Translations under genes and position numbers: made by a program
Notes under the pieces: model-generated
Told to the model about the DNA's origin: nothing
Seen by the model: only the letters and a program-made list of their open reading frames with translations
Database searches by the model: none
Part shown: positions 1 to 5,854 of the stretch, piece by piece
Layout of the letters: the number at the start of each line of letters is the position of its first letter
Numbering within the stretch: the stretch's first letter is position 1
NCBI GenBank assembly: GCA_023248095.1
Contig: JAHFFF010000057.1
Span: forward strand, 1 to 9,670
From: Candidatus Omnitrophota bacterium
GTDB lineage: Bacteria; Omnitrophota; Gorgyraeia; 1-14-0-20-64-10
DNA length: 9,670 bases
Direction: 5' to 3'

Positions 1-523
1 AGCACCAAACCTTGGGCTCTTCGCCTTTCAGAAAGGCGCGCGCCTTGAGGTATCGATTGAATCGGGCCTGATAGATGGACAGGATGGGAGCCAGTCCCAT
101 GGAGACGGATGGAAACTGCCAGAACTCCGGCATGAGATACGGATGAGGATAGGAGGAAAGCCCTCCCCCCTCCGCCAATTCCTGGCGGAAATGGTGAAGC
201 TGTTTCGCGTCGAGCCTTCTCTCCAGGTAGGCCCTCGCGTAATTACCCGGCGAGGCGTGCCCCTGGAAGAAGACCATGTCTGCAGGCCGGTCAGCTGTTC
301 CACCGCGGAAGAAATGGTTGAAGCCCACCTCGTAAAGGGTGGCACAGGAGGCGTAGGTGGAGATGTGTCCTCCGATGCCGTCGTGGATGCGGTTGGCCTT
401 GACCACCATCGCCATGGCGTTCCACCGGATGTAGCTTTTGATCTGACGCTCGATCTCCCGATCGCCGGGATAGGGAGGCTCCCTTTCAGGGGGAATGGTG
501 TTGACGTAGGGCGTGTTCAGCAT
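1..523 (-). CDS. aceE: Pyruvate dehydrogenase E1 component, homodimeric AceE type (partial, 3' part beyond the left edge)
   Basis: E1 of the pyruvate dehydrogenase complex decarboxylates pyruvate on thiamine diphosphate and passes the acetyl group to lipoyl-E2, in the cytoplasm. About 174 N-terminal residues are visible. They match the AceE core closely: YVNTIPPE near residue 6, YPGDREIERQIKSYIRWNAM, GGHISTYAS, GFNHFFRGG, FFQGHASPGNYARAYLE, GLSSYPHPYLMPEFWQFP, and SMGLAPILSIYQARFNRYL. The thiamine-diphosphate GDG motif would lie just beyond the edge. I chose ATG 523 because AGGGAGG lies 8 nt upstream (532-538). An in-frame ATG at 571 would add 16 residues but has no ribosome site and directly follows a stop. 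With either start the protein lacks most of the roughly 60 residues that precede YINTIP in E. coli AceE, so its N terminus is short. It is divergent from a lipoate ligase gene, which fits the lipoyl-dependent complex. The family call is secure; the start is less so. Confidence 0.93.
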   Translation of the reverse strand, partial: MLNTPYVNTIPPEREPPYPGDREIERQIKSYIRWNAMAMVVKANRIHDGIGGHISTYASCATLYEVGFNHFFRGGTADRPADMVFFQGHASPGNYARAYLERRLDAKQLHHFRQELAEGGGLSSYPHPYLMPEFWQFPSVSMGLAPILSIYQARFNRYLKARAFLKGEEPKVWC

Positions 524-531
524 GAACGGAA

Positions 532-538
532 CCTCCCT
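532..538 (-). promoter_or_regulatory. Ribosome binding site that decides the aceE start
   Basis: On the minus strand AGGGAGG stands 8 nt before the ATG at 523. The alternative in-frame ATG at 571 has no such site upstream, so this site argues for the shorter N terminus. Confidence 0.7.
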
Positions 539-571
539 ATTCAAGGAAAGCCTCTCTTGGGTCTGAGTCAT

Positions 572-580
572 CTATAATAG
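572..580. promoter_or_regulatory. Possible overlapping divergent -10 elements between aceE and the lipoate ligase gene
   Basis: The near-palindrome CTATAATAG holds a perfect TATAAT on the + strand (573-578) and TATTAT on the minus strand (579-574). The 68 bp spacer must hold both divergent promoters, so this box is the best candidate for each. No good -35 hexamer is seen at normal spacing on either side, so the call rests on the -10 match and position. A + strand start about 7 nt downstream (near 585) would give the ligase mRNA a leader of only some 7 nt. A minus strand start would give aceE a leader of about 45 nt that contains its ribosome site. Confidence 0.4.
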
Positions 581-591
581 AAGCCATCCCA

Positions 592-1311
592 ATGATCATA
601 ATCGATTGGAGTTTCCCCACGGCCGAGGAGAACCTCGCCTGCGATGAAGCGCTGCTTGACCTCTGTGAGGAAGGAGAAAGCCCAGAGATTCTCCGTTTTT
701 GGGAACCGCGTCAACATTTTGTTGTTCTTGGTTTCTCCAACCGCCATCGTGAAGAGGCCAATCTCTCCGCCTGCCGCGAACTCGGCGTCCCCATTCTTCG
801 ACGCTGCAGCGGCGGCGGCACCGTGCTACAAGGCCCCGGCTGCCTGAACTTTGCCCTGCTCTTAAAGATCGAAACCCCAGGCCCGCTGGACAACATCGCC
901 GCGACCAATCGGTTCATCCTGAATCGCCATCGGCAGCTCCTGCAACAACTGTTGGGCAGCCCGATCAGCCTGCAGGGTGCAACCGACTTAACGCTCGACG
1001 ACCTCAAATTTTCCGGGAATTCACAACGGCGCCGCCGGCATTGGCTACTCTTCCACGGAACCTTTTTACTGAATCTCAAGCTCGCACTCTTGGAAGAGCT
1101 CCTGCCGCTGCCCCACCGCCAGCCGACCTACCGAAAAGGCCGGCCCCACCACCGATTCGTCACCAATCTCCCGCTGGGGGCAACTCGCCTAAAAGATGCC
1201 CTTGGGCAACTCTGGAACGCCGCCGAGCCCTGCCCTACCATTCCCATAGATCGGATTCAAGAGCTCGTTGCGACCCGTTACTCCAAGCAGGAATGGAACT
1301 TCCGCTACTAG
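592..1311 (+). CDS. Lipoate-protein ligase A family protein (LplA/LipB/BPL fold), single domain
   Basis: The 239-residue protein belongs to the biotin/lipoate ligase fold family, which attaches lipoate or octanoate to a lysine of the lipoyl domains of 2-oxoacid dehydrogenase E2 subunits or GcvH. Family marks are the opening FPTAEENLACDEALL, the RRCSGGGTVLQGPG loop (residues 70-83), LNFALLL after it, KFSGN at 139-143 with Lys139 in the place of the catalytic lysine, HGTFLLN at 155-161, and a FVTNL segment near 189. E. coli LplA is about 337 residues, so the C-terminal accessory domain is missing; either a partner subunit or an octanoyltransferase activity is possible. The ATG at 592 gives a natural N terminus (MIIIDWSFPT), yet there is no Shine-Dalgarno in front of it. 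It is divergent from aceE, which points to the pyruvate dehydrogenase E2 as substrate (inference). Its stop overlaps the thiO stop on the other strand. Confidence 0.88.
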   Translation: MIIIDWSFPTAEENLACDEALLDLCEEGESPEILRFWEPRQHFVVLGFSNRHREEANLSACRELGVPILRRCSGGGTVLQGPGCLNFALLLKIETPGPLDNIAATNRFILNRHRQLLQQLLGSPISLQGATDLTLDDLKFSGNSQRRRRHWLLFHGTFLLNLKLALLEELLPLPHRQPTYRKGRPHHRFVTNLPLGATRLKDALGQLWNAAEPCPTIPIDRIQELVATRYSKQEWNFRY

Positions 1312-2465
1312 GTTTCCCCGTCGGCGGGCAATTGGTCTATTTTACCTCGGACCTGCTTCGCCACAAAGCGGGATATGCTGAAAGCCGATAGATCCATGGA
1401 GCTGGTTCCGCTGAAGATCAAGTCCGCGATGATCCGGCCCGTCAAAGGGGCCAAAAGGATTCCGTTCCGGAAATGGCCGGCCGCCACCAGGTAGCCCTCC
1501 AGCGGCGTCGGTCCCAAGATAGGCAGATGGTCCGGCGTGTCAGGCCTTAAGCCCGCCCATGCCGACTCTCCCTTGATGGACCCGACGCTTGGAACAATCT
1601 CGCACGCCCCTTCCCGGATTGTTCGGGTGGCCTGCTCCGTCACGCTCTTGTCGAACCCGACATACTCCACCGTCGTTCCCGCAATGAGGGAGCCTTGTGA
1701 GCGCTGGACCAGGTAGGCGCGAGGGGACCGAACGACCCGCTGGACCAGGGGAAATTCCATCGAGAATTGCAGGATCTGGCCTCGCGCCGGAATAGCCGGA
1801 ACCGGAATGGGCAGCGACCGATCGAAACCGGCCCAGGGCCCGGCGCAGTTGACAACCCAATCGGCATAGATCTTTCCATCAGAGAACTCCACGCCGATGA
1901 CTCGATTCTTTTCCACCAAGAACCGGTCGGCGGGTGTCGAGAGGAGAGACCGCACCCCCCTCTGTTCTACGGCCTGGCCGTATGCCCGGATCAATCGCCT
2001 CGGATCGAGCTGAGCGGCCTGAGAACAGTACAGCCCCCCACGGACCTTGTCGCTCACGGCCGGCTCCATCTTCCGCACCTGAGCTGCTTTGAGGCGCTCC
2101 ACCTGAAGGCCGGCTGCCTGTTGCCATTGTAAATCATGGGTGAGCTTCTCCTCATCCGCCTCCGTAAGGGCGAGCGTCAGCATTCCCGGGACCCGATAGT
2201 CCAGGTCGATCTTCGTCATCTCCTGAAGCCGTGCCACTGTTTCGGGAATGAGCGTGTATCCTGCAAGGAGCAGATTCAAAAGCGAACCTGGGCCCTCCAA
2301 CGACTCTGCCTGGGGCGTGAGTATTCCGGCCGCTGCAGAGGAGGCCTCGTTGCCGATCCTGGAGTTCCTCTCCAAGATCTGGACCTCGATCCCCCCGCGC
2401 CGGGCCAATTCCTCCGCCAATGCCAAACCAATGATGCCGCCTCCGATGATTGCGACACGCTTCAT
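1308..2465 (-). CDS. thiO: Glycine oxidase ThiO (FAD-dependent, thiamine thiazole pathway)
   Basis: A 385-residue FAD-dependent amine oxidase of the DAO/ThiO family. ThiO oxidises glycine with O2 to iminoglycine, which is used to build the thiazole ring of thiamine, and releases H2O2. The N terminus carries the dinucleotide motif GGGIIG (8-13), with Glu32 at the end of the second strand for the FAD ribose. It is followed by the ThiO-like stretch NEASSAAAGILTPQAES. The C-terminal part has AGLRPDTPDHLPILGP and GHFRNGILLAPLTG, the typical ThiO end with the arginine expected to bind the glycine carboxylate. The ATG at 2465 overlaps the reductase stop codon (ATGA), with GGAG 7 nt upstream, so translation is probably coupled. 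No thiS, thiG or thiE lies in the window. Other DAO-family substrates are possible, but the length and both end motifs favour ThiO. Confidence 0.87.
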   Translation of the reverse strand: MKRVAIIGGGIIGLALAEELARRGGIEVQILERNSRIGNEASSAAAGILTPQAESLEGPGSLLNLLLAGYTLIPETVARLQEMTKIDLDYRVPGMLTLALTEADEEKLTHDLQWQQAAGLQVERLKAAQVRKMEPAVSDKVRGGLYCSQAAQLDPRRLIRAYGQAVEQRGVRSLLSTPADRFLVEKNRVIGVEFSDGKIYADWVVNCAGPWAGFDRSLPIPVPAIPARGQILQFSMEFPLVQRVVRSPRAYLVQRSQGSLIAGTTVEYVGFDKSVTEQATRTIREGACEIVPSVGSIKGESAWAGLRPDTPDHLPILGPTPLEGYLVAAGHFRNGILLAPLTGRIIADLIFSGTSSMDLSAFSISRFVAKQVRGKIDQLPADGET

Positions 2466-4045
2466 GAGGATTCTCCGTCAGCCGACAGCAGTTTCGCGAC
2501 CCCGTCGTCTCCAGTCCGCTTGCAGAAATCGTTGAAGGATTCTCCCGGCTTGCGGCCCTGTTTGTAACCCAAGATCAGATTCTCCAGCCGGAACTTGACT
2601 TCCGTGGCCGGGATCTTGCGCAGCACGAAATGATTGAACGACCGATCCCGCCCCAATTGCCCGCCCACAGCCACATCGTAAGACTCCACCGCTTGCTCAC
2701 CCAGTTTTACCTTGGAGCCTTGGAGGCCGATGTGTGCGATGGGAGACTGCGCGCAGGTGTTGGGGCAGCCGGTCACATGGATCCGCAGCGGCTCCTCCAG
2801 AGGAACTCGCCGTTCCAGATGGGTGACGATCTCCCTCGCCCTGGCCTTTGTTTCAGTCACAGCCAGCTTGCAAAATTCAATTCCGGTACAGGTCAAGACC
2901 CCGCGATGCACCCCCGATACGTTCACCTTGAGATCCACCGCCTCCAACCCTTCGAGCACTTGGGCCACCCGATCCTTCGGCAGGTTCAGGATCAATAGGT
3001 TCTGCCGCGCCGTCAAACGGATCGTGCCGTCCCCATATCGTTCCGCCAGGTCCGCGGCCTTGCGCATCTGGCCCCCTGTGATCCGCCCGATCAAGACGGG
3101 GACACCGATGTAAAACAGTCCGGCCTGCCTCTGTTCGTGGACACCCACGTGATCCTTGTAGTTGTCCGGCGGATCCTCGAAGACTCCGGCCTCCTCCAAC
3201 GAAAATTCAAGCTTCTCCTGCAGCACCCGGCGAAACCTCTCCACACCCCAATCGGCAATGAGGAATTTGAGGCGTGCACGGGAGCGAGCCTTACGGTACT
3301 CCGAGGCCGCTCGGTAGATTTCGGTAATCCCTCGCAGTGCAGAAACCACCTGCTCCGGCCGAAGGAAAACATTCAGACGTTGGCCGAAATACCATTTCGT
3401 GGAAAGCCCCCCTCCCACCCGCAGGTCAAACCCTCCCTCTCGCGCCCCTTCATGCTGTCGTTCCATCCCCACGAAGCTGACGCAGTGGATCTCCGGTTGC
3501 TGGCATTGATCCCGGCAAGCGGCGATGGCAACCTTGTATTTCCGAGGCAGGTTAGCAAACTCCGGGTTGCCCAGAAAGAACCGGCTGGCCTCTTGCAGAA
3601 TCGGCGTAGCGTCAAAATACTCACGAGCATCCACTCCCGCCACCGGACAGCCCACGATGTTGCGCAGGATGTCCCCGCAGGCTCCCAGCGTTGAAATGCC
3701 CACCGCCTCCAACTGCTTCAGAATTTCCGGGATGGCCTGGGTTTGAACCCAATGGAGCTGGAAATTTTGCCGTGTTGTGATATCGGCGAAATCCCGATTC
3801 CTGTCCGTCACAATCTTGGCAATCACCTTCAGCTGAACGGAATTGAGGCAACCTCCGGGGATTTTCAGCCGGAGCATAAAGTGGTCGGGCTCATTCCGAT
3901 GCGTGTAGAGCCCGTACCATTTGGCGAGGAATTTGTCCTCTTCAGAGAGAGGGGTGAAACCTTCCTGAGCGGCTGCCTCCAGCTTCTCGCGGATGAGAAA
4001 CGGATTCCCGACCTGGGACTTAATCTCCTCCGCGGAGGCCGCCAT
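2462..4045 (-). CDS. nirA: Ferredoxin-dependent nitrite (or sulfite) reductase, siroheme/[4Fe-4S]
   Basis: The 527-residue protein has the full length of the assimilatory ferredoxin-dependent reductases that take six electrons to turn nitrite into ammonium (or sulfite into sulfide) in the cytoplasm. Two ferredoxin-like nitrite/sulfite reductase halves are visible. The siroheme-coupled cluster ligands are CX5C (CTGIEFC, Cys386 and Cys392) and CX3C (GCPNTCAQ, Cys427 and Cys431). Basic substrate-site residues of the family are present: Arg92 in TTRQN, Arg128 in LRNIVGCP, and Lys169 and Lys171 in LPRKYK. I prefer nitrite because of VGCPVAG, which resembles the plant and cyanobacterial NirA stretch, but sulfite cannot be excluded. 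No other nitrogen or sulfur assimilation gene is in view. An in-frame stop two codons upstream fixes ATG 4045; AGGAGGG lies 14 nt before it, a rather long spacing. Just upstream are two small iron-sulfur proteins that are obvious electron donors; thiO follows by an ATGA overlap. Confidence 0.88.
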   Translation of the reverse strand: MAASAEEIKSQVGNPFLIREKLEAAAQEGFTPLSEEDKFLAKWYGLYTHRNEPDHFMLRLKIPGGCLNSVQLKVIAKIVTDRNRDFADITTRQNFQLHWVQTQAIPEILKQLEAVGISTLGACGDILRNIVGCPVAGVDAREYFDATPILQEASRFFLGNPEFANLPRKYKVAIAACRDQCQQPEIHCVSFVGMERQHEGAREGGFDLRVGGGLSTKWYFGQRLNVFLRPEQVVSALRGITEIYRAASEYRKARSRARLKFLIADWGVERFRRVLQEKLEFSLEEAGVFEDPPDNYKDHVGVHEQRQAGLFYIGVPVLIGRITGGQMRKAADLAERYGDGTIRLTARQNLLILNLPKDRVAQVLEGLEAVDLKVNVSGVHRGVLTCTGIEFCKLAVTETKARAREIVTHLERRVPLEEPLRIHVTGCPNTCAQSPIAHIGLQGSKVKLGEQAVESYDVAVGGQLGRDRSFNHFVLRKIPATEVKFRLENLILGYKQGRKPGESFNDFCKRTGDDGVAKLLSADGESS

Positions 4046-4064
4046 CGCTCAGCGCGCGGCCCTC

Positions 4065-4376
4065 CTAGACAAGCTTGTTGCCAGGCTTGAGGGGGGGGTC
4101 GTTACTGGGCCGAGGGGTGACCTTCGGATTCCCCTTAAAGGCAGGGTATAGTTCTTTGTTGATCTTGGCATATTCCTGATCGAAGTCCTCCGATTCGACG
4201 ATCGCGCCCACAGGGCAAACCGGCAGGCAGGCCCCACAGGTGATGCATATGTCGGGGTCGATCACCATGAACTTCTCCCCCTTGTAATCGCCGGGGTAAA
4301 TGCAGTCGACGGGACAGACCTCTACGCATTGCGCGTATTGCTCTCCCAAGCACTTCCCTACAATGACATAGGACAT
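4065..4376 (-). CDS. 7Fe-type ferredoxin ([3Fe-4S][4Fe-4S]), FdxA-like
   Basis: A 103-residue soluble electron carrier. The cysteine pattern fits seven-iron ferredoxins such as Azotobacter FdI: Cys9, Cys17 and Cys54 would hold the 3Fe cluster, and Cys21, Cys44, Cys47 and Cys50 the 4Fe cluster. Cys25 corresponds to a free cysteine. The position of the extra cysteine in CxxC of FdI is a glutamate here (Glu12), so a second complete 4Fe site is unlikely. Sequence marks are CVEVCPVDCIY, FMVIDPDICITCGAC and CPVGAI. The C-terminal tail, about 45 residues, is charged and proline-rich. AGGAGG stands close before the ATG. The gene sits between a Rieske ferredoxin (30 bp upstream) and the nitrite/sulfite reductase (19 bp downstream), so reductase electron donor is the likeliest role; transfer to or from the nearby complex I module is a further possibility. 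Family certain, partner inferred. Confidence 0.9.
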   Translation of the reverse strand: MSYVIVGKCLGEQYAQCVEVCPVDCIYPGDYKGEKFMVIDPDICITCGACLPVCPVGAIVESEDFDQEYAKINKELYPAFKGNPKVTPRPSNDPPLKPGNKLV

Positions 4377-4378
4377 GG

Positions 4379-4397
4379 AAACCTCCTGAATAGGTTT
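4379..4397 (-). promoter_or_regulatory. Small inverted repeat overlapping the ferredoxin ribosome binding site
   Basis: In the mRNA, AAACCU (4397-4392) can pair with AGGUUU (4384-4379) across a 7-nt loop. The ferredoxin Shine-Dalgarno AGGAGG lies half in the loop and half in the 3' arm. The stem is short and rich in A-U pairs, so any effect would be modest. The pairing is seen; regulation is conjecture. Confidence 0.3.
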
Positions 4398-4406
4398 ATG
4401 AAAAAC

Positions 4407-4715
4407 TTACAACTCAATCTCAATGTCGGATCCGTTCACTCGGACCTTATAAGCCGTGACGCCCTCATCCGCCGGTGGATTACAGACCGCCCCGGTCTTG
4501 ACGTTGAAGCGGGCGCCATGCCACGGGCACTCAACCTCCTCCCCTTCCAACATGCCCTCTCCTAAAGGCCCTCCTGCATGGGTGCAGGTGTTGTCGATCG
4601 CACAGAAGGATCCGTTGAGGTTGAACAGGGCGATCTCCCGCCCCTGAACCGCTACGACCTTACCTTGACCCGGTGGCAGATCGGAAACCGACGCTATCTT
4701 CATGTATTCACTCAT
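4407..4715 (-). CDS. Rieske-type [2Fe-2S] ferredoxin (NirD / dioxygenase-ferredoxin-like)
   Basis: A 102-residue soluble Rieske protein. The cluster motif is complete and canonically spaced: CTH with Cys44 and His46, sixteen residues, then CPWH with Cys63 and His66. The fold starts with IASVSDLPPGQGKVVAV and ends with the strand-rich AYKVRVNGSDIEIEL. There is no signal peptide or membrane anchor, so it is not a cytochrome bc subunit. Its size matches NirD of NADH nitrite reductase and the ferredoxin components of aromatic dioxygenases. No dioxygenase subunit is nearby, and the reductase two genes downstream is of the ferredoxin type, so the Rieske protein may be one of its donors (inference). 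ATG 4715 has AGGAGGG 6 nt upstream. It follows nuoH by 38 bp and precedes a 7Fe ferredoxin by 30 bp. The exact partner is unknown. Confidence 0.92.
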   Translation of the reverse strand: MSEYMKIASVSDLPPGQGKVVAVQGREIALFNLNGSFCAIDNTCTHAGGPLGEGMLEGEEVECPWHGARFNVKTGAVCNPPADEGVTAYKVRVNGSDIEIEL

Positions 4716-4728
4716 GGCGATCCCTCCT

Positions 4729-4757
4729 ACTATCCTAAAAACTCACTTTTTTGTCAA
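4729..4757 (-). promoter_or_regulatory. Candidate internal promoter between nuoH and the Rieske gene
   Basis: On the minus strand a perfect TTGACA (4757-4752), which includes the nuoH stop TGA, is followed after exactly 17 nt by GATAGT (4734-4729), 4 of 6 to TATAAT with the conserved second A and final T kept. The spacer is A/T-rich. It could separate expression of the Rieske-ferredoxin-reductase-thiO part from the nuo part. Against it, the predicted start near 4722 would fall at the Shine-Dalgarno (4728-4722) and leave a leader of about 7 nt, so transcript and ribosome site do not fit each other well. Confidence 0.3.
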
Positions 4758-5854
4758 CTCGAGCCGACCTGCACCCATCGGGTGGTCAGCTGCGGTTTGG
4801 GCTGAAGCCAGAGTTGCGTAGTCACCAGAAAGGTTCCGAAAACGAGTAGGGCAGCCAGAAGATTGCCCCAAAATCCTGCGATGAGAACACAGGAAGCAGC
4901 ACCCAGGATGTTGGCCAATGAAACCGGCAGCAGGACCTTCCAGGCAAATCCCATCAGCTGATCGATCCGGAAGCGGGGGAATGTCCCTCGGATCCAGATC
5001 ATCACGAAGATGAGGAGGAACGTTTTCAGGCTCATCCAGAGCCAGTCGGGCAAAAGCGGCCCCATCCATCCTCCCAGAAAGAGGACGGAGATGAGCCCCG
5101 ACATCGCAAGGGTGCTCAGGAACTCCGCCATGTAGAAGAGGGCGAATTTCATGCCGCTGTATTCCGTGTGGAAGCCAGCGACGATCTCCGATTCCGCCTC
5201 CGGCAGATCGAACGGGGTCCGGTTCACCTCCGCCAGCCCCGCGGTGAGGAGTAGGAAGAAGCCCGTGAAACCCCACGGGGTCAGGATGAACCACCGTCCC
5301 TGCTGGGCCCGGACAATCTCCACGAGGTTCAAGGAGCCGGCGATCATGGGGACAACGACCAAGCTAAGCACCAACGGAACCTCGTAGGCGATGAGCTGCG
5401 CAGCGGTTCGGGCCGCTCCCAGCAAAGAGAATTTGTTGCGCGAACCCCAGCCGGCCATGAAGATCGCCAAGGTGCCCAACGAACCGATCGCCACGAAGAA
5501 TAAAAGCCCCGTAGTTAAGGAAGCGGCCACTAACCGGGGACCGAACGGAAGAACCGTGAAGAGGAAGAGGGCCGGAACCACAATAATGACCGGCGCGAGG
5601 AAGTGACAGATGGGATCGGCCCCGGCCGGAACCACATCCTCCTTCGTCAGCATCTTGATGCCGTCGGCAATCGGCTGCAGCAACCCATACAAGCCCACGC
5701 GATTGGGACCCACCCGATCCTGGATTCGGGCAATCACCTTGCGCTCCAACCAGGTGAGGTACATCATACCCACCGGCGCCAATGCCAGGATAATCCCTAT
5801 CGGGATCACCAAACGGATCAAGGTATTGATCCACTCAGGCAGAATCATTCCCAT
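4754..5854 (-). CDS. nuoH: NADH-quinone oxidoreductase subunit H (complex I membrane anchor)
   Basis: NuoH is the membrane subunit that docks the peripheral arm of complex I and forms part of the quinone chamber. The 366-residue product is mostly hydrophobic, with about eight membrane segments. Family signatures are clear: WLERKVIARIQDRVGPNRVG (about 35-54), the loop GLAEVNRTPFDLPEAESE (206-223), then VAGFHTEYSGMKFALFYMAEF, and the cytoplasmic RGTFPRFRIDQLM near 289-301. I chose ATG 5854 because AGGAGGG (5864-5870) lies 9 nt upstream. The ATG two codons later at 5848 also works and would form an ATGA overlap with the nuoA stop. The frame stays open much further upstream, but that stretch lies inside nuoA and has no NuoH similarity. 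The gene overlaps nuoA by 10 nt. NuoI precedes nuoA here instead of following nuoH as in the usual order, and no nuoJ comes next. Confidence 0.95.
   Translation of the reverse strand: MGMILPEWINTLIRLVIPIGIILALAPVGMMYLTWLERKVIARIQDRVGPNRVGLYGLLQPIADGIKMLTKEDVVPAGADPICHFLAPVIIVVPALFLFTVLPFGPRLVAASLTTGLLFFVAIGSLGTLAIFMAGWGSRNKFSLLGAARTAAQLIAYEVPLVLSLVVVPMIAGSLNLVEIVRAQQGRWFILTPWGFTGFFLLLTAGLAEVNRTPFDLPEAESEIVAGFHTEYSGMKFALFYMAEFLSTLAMSGLISVLFLGGWMGPLLPDWLWMSLKTFLLIFVMIWIRGTFPRFRIDQLMGFAWKVLLPVSLANILGAASCVLIAGFWGNLLAALLVFGTFLVTTQLWLQPKPQLTTRWVQVGSS

Noticed and set aside
143..577. Open frame on the + strand, 144 codons
   Set aside because: It lies antisense to aceE, whose translation matches a well-conserved family along its whole visible length; the + strand product resembles nothing I know.
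1317..1328. CCCG-TCGG-CGGG hairpin just after the ligase stop as a terminator
   Set aside because: Only a 4-bp stem, and the T-rich stretch is more than ten bases further on; it lies within thiO codons.
2462..4045. Reading the reductase as the NADH-type nitrite reductase NirB because a NirD-like Rieske protein is nearby
   Set aside because: At 527 residues it has no FAD/NADH domain and no BFD-like 2Fe-2S domain; it is of the ferredoxin-dependent type.
4737..4752. A5-CTCAC-T6 inverted repeat after nuoH as a possible terminator
   Set aside because: The stem would be A-U pairs only and short; too weak for an intrinsic terminator. The A/T-rich stretch fits a promoter spacer better.
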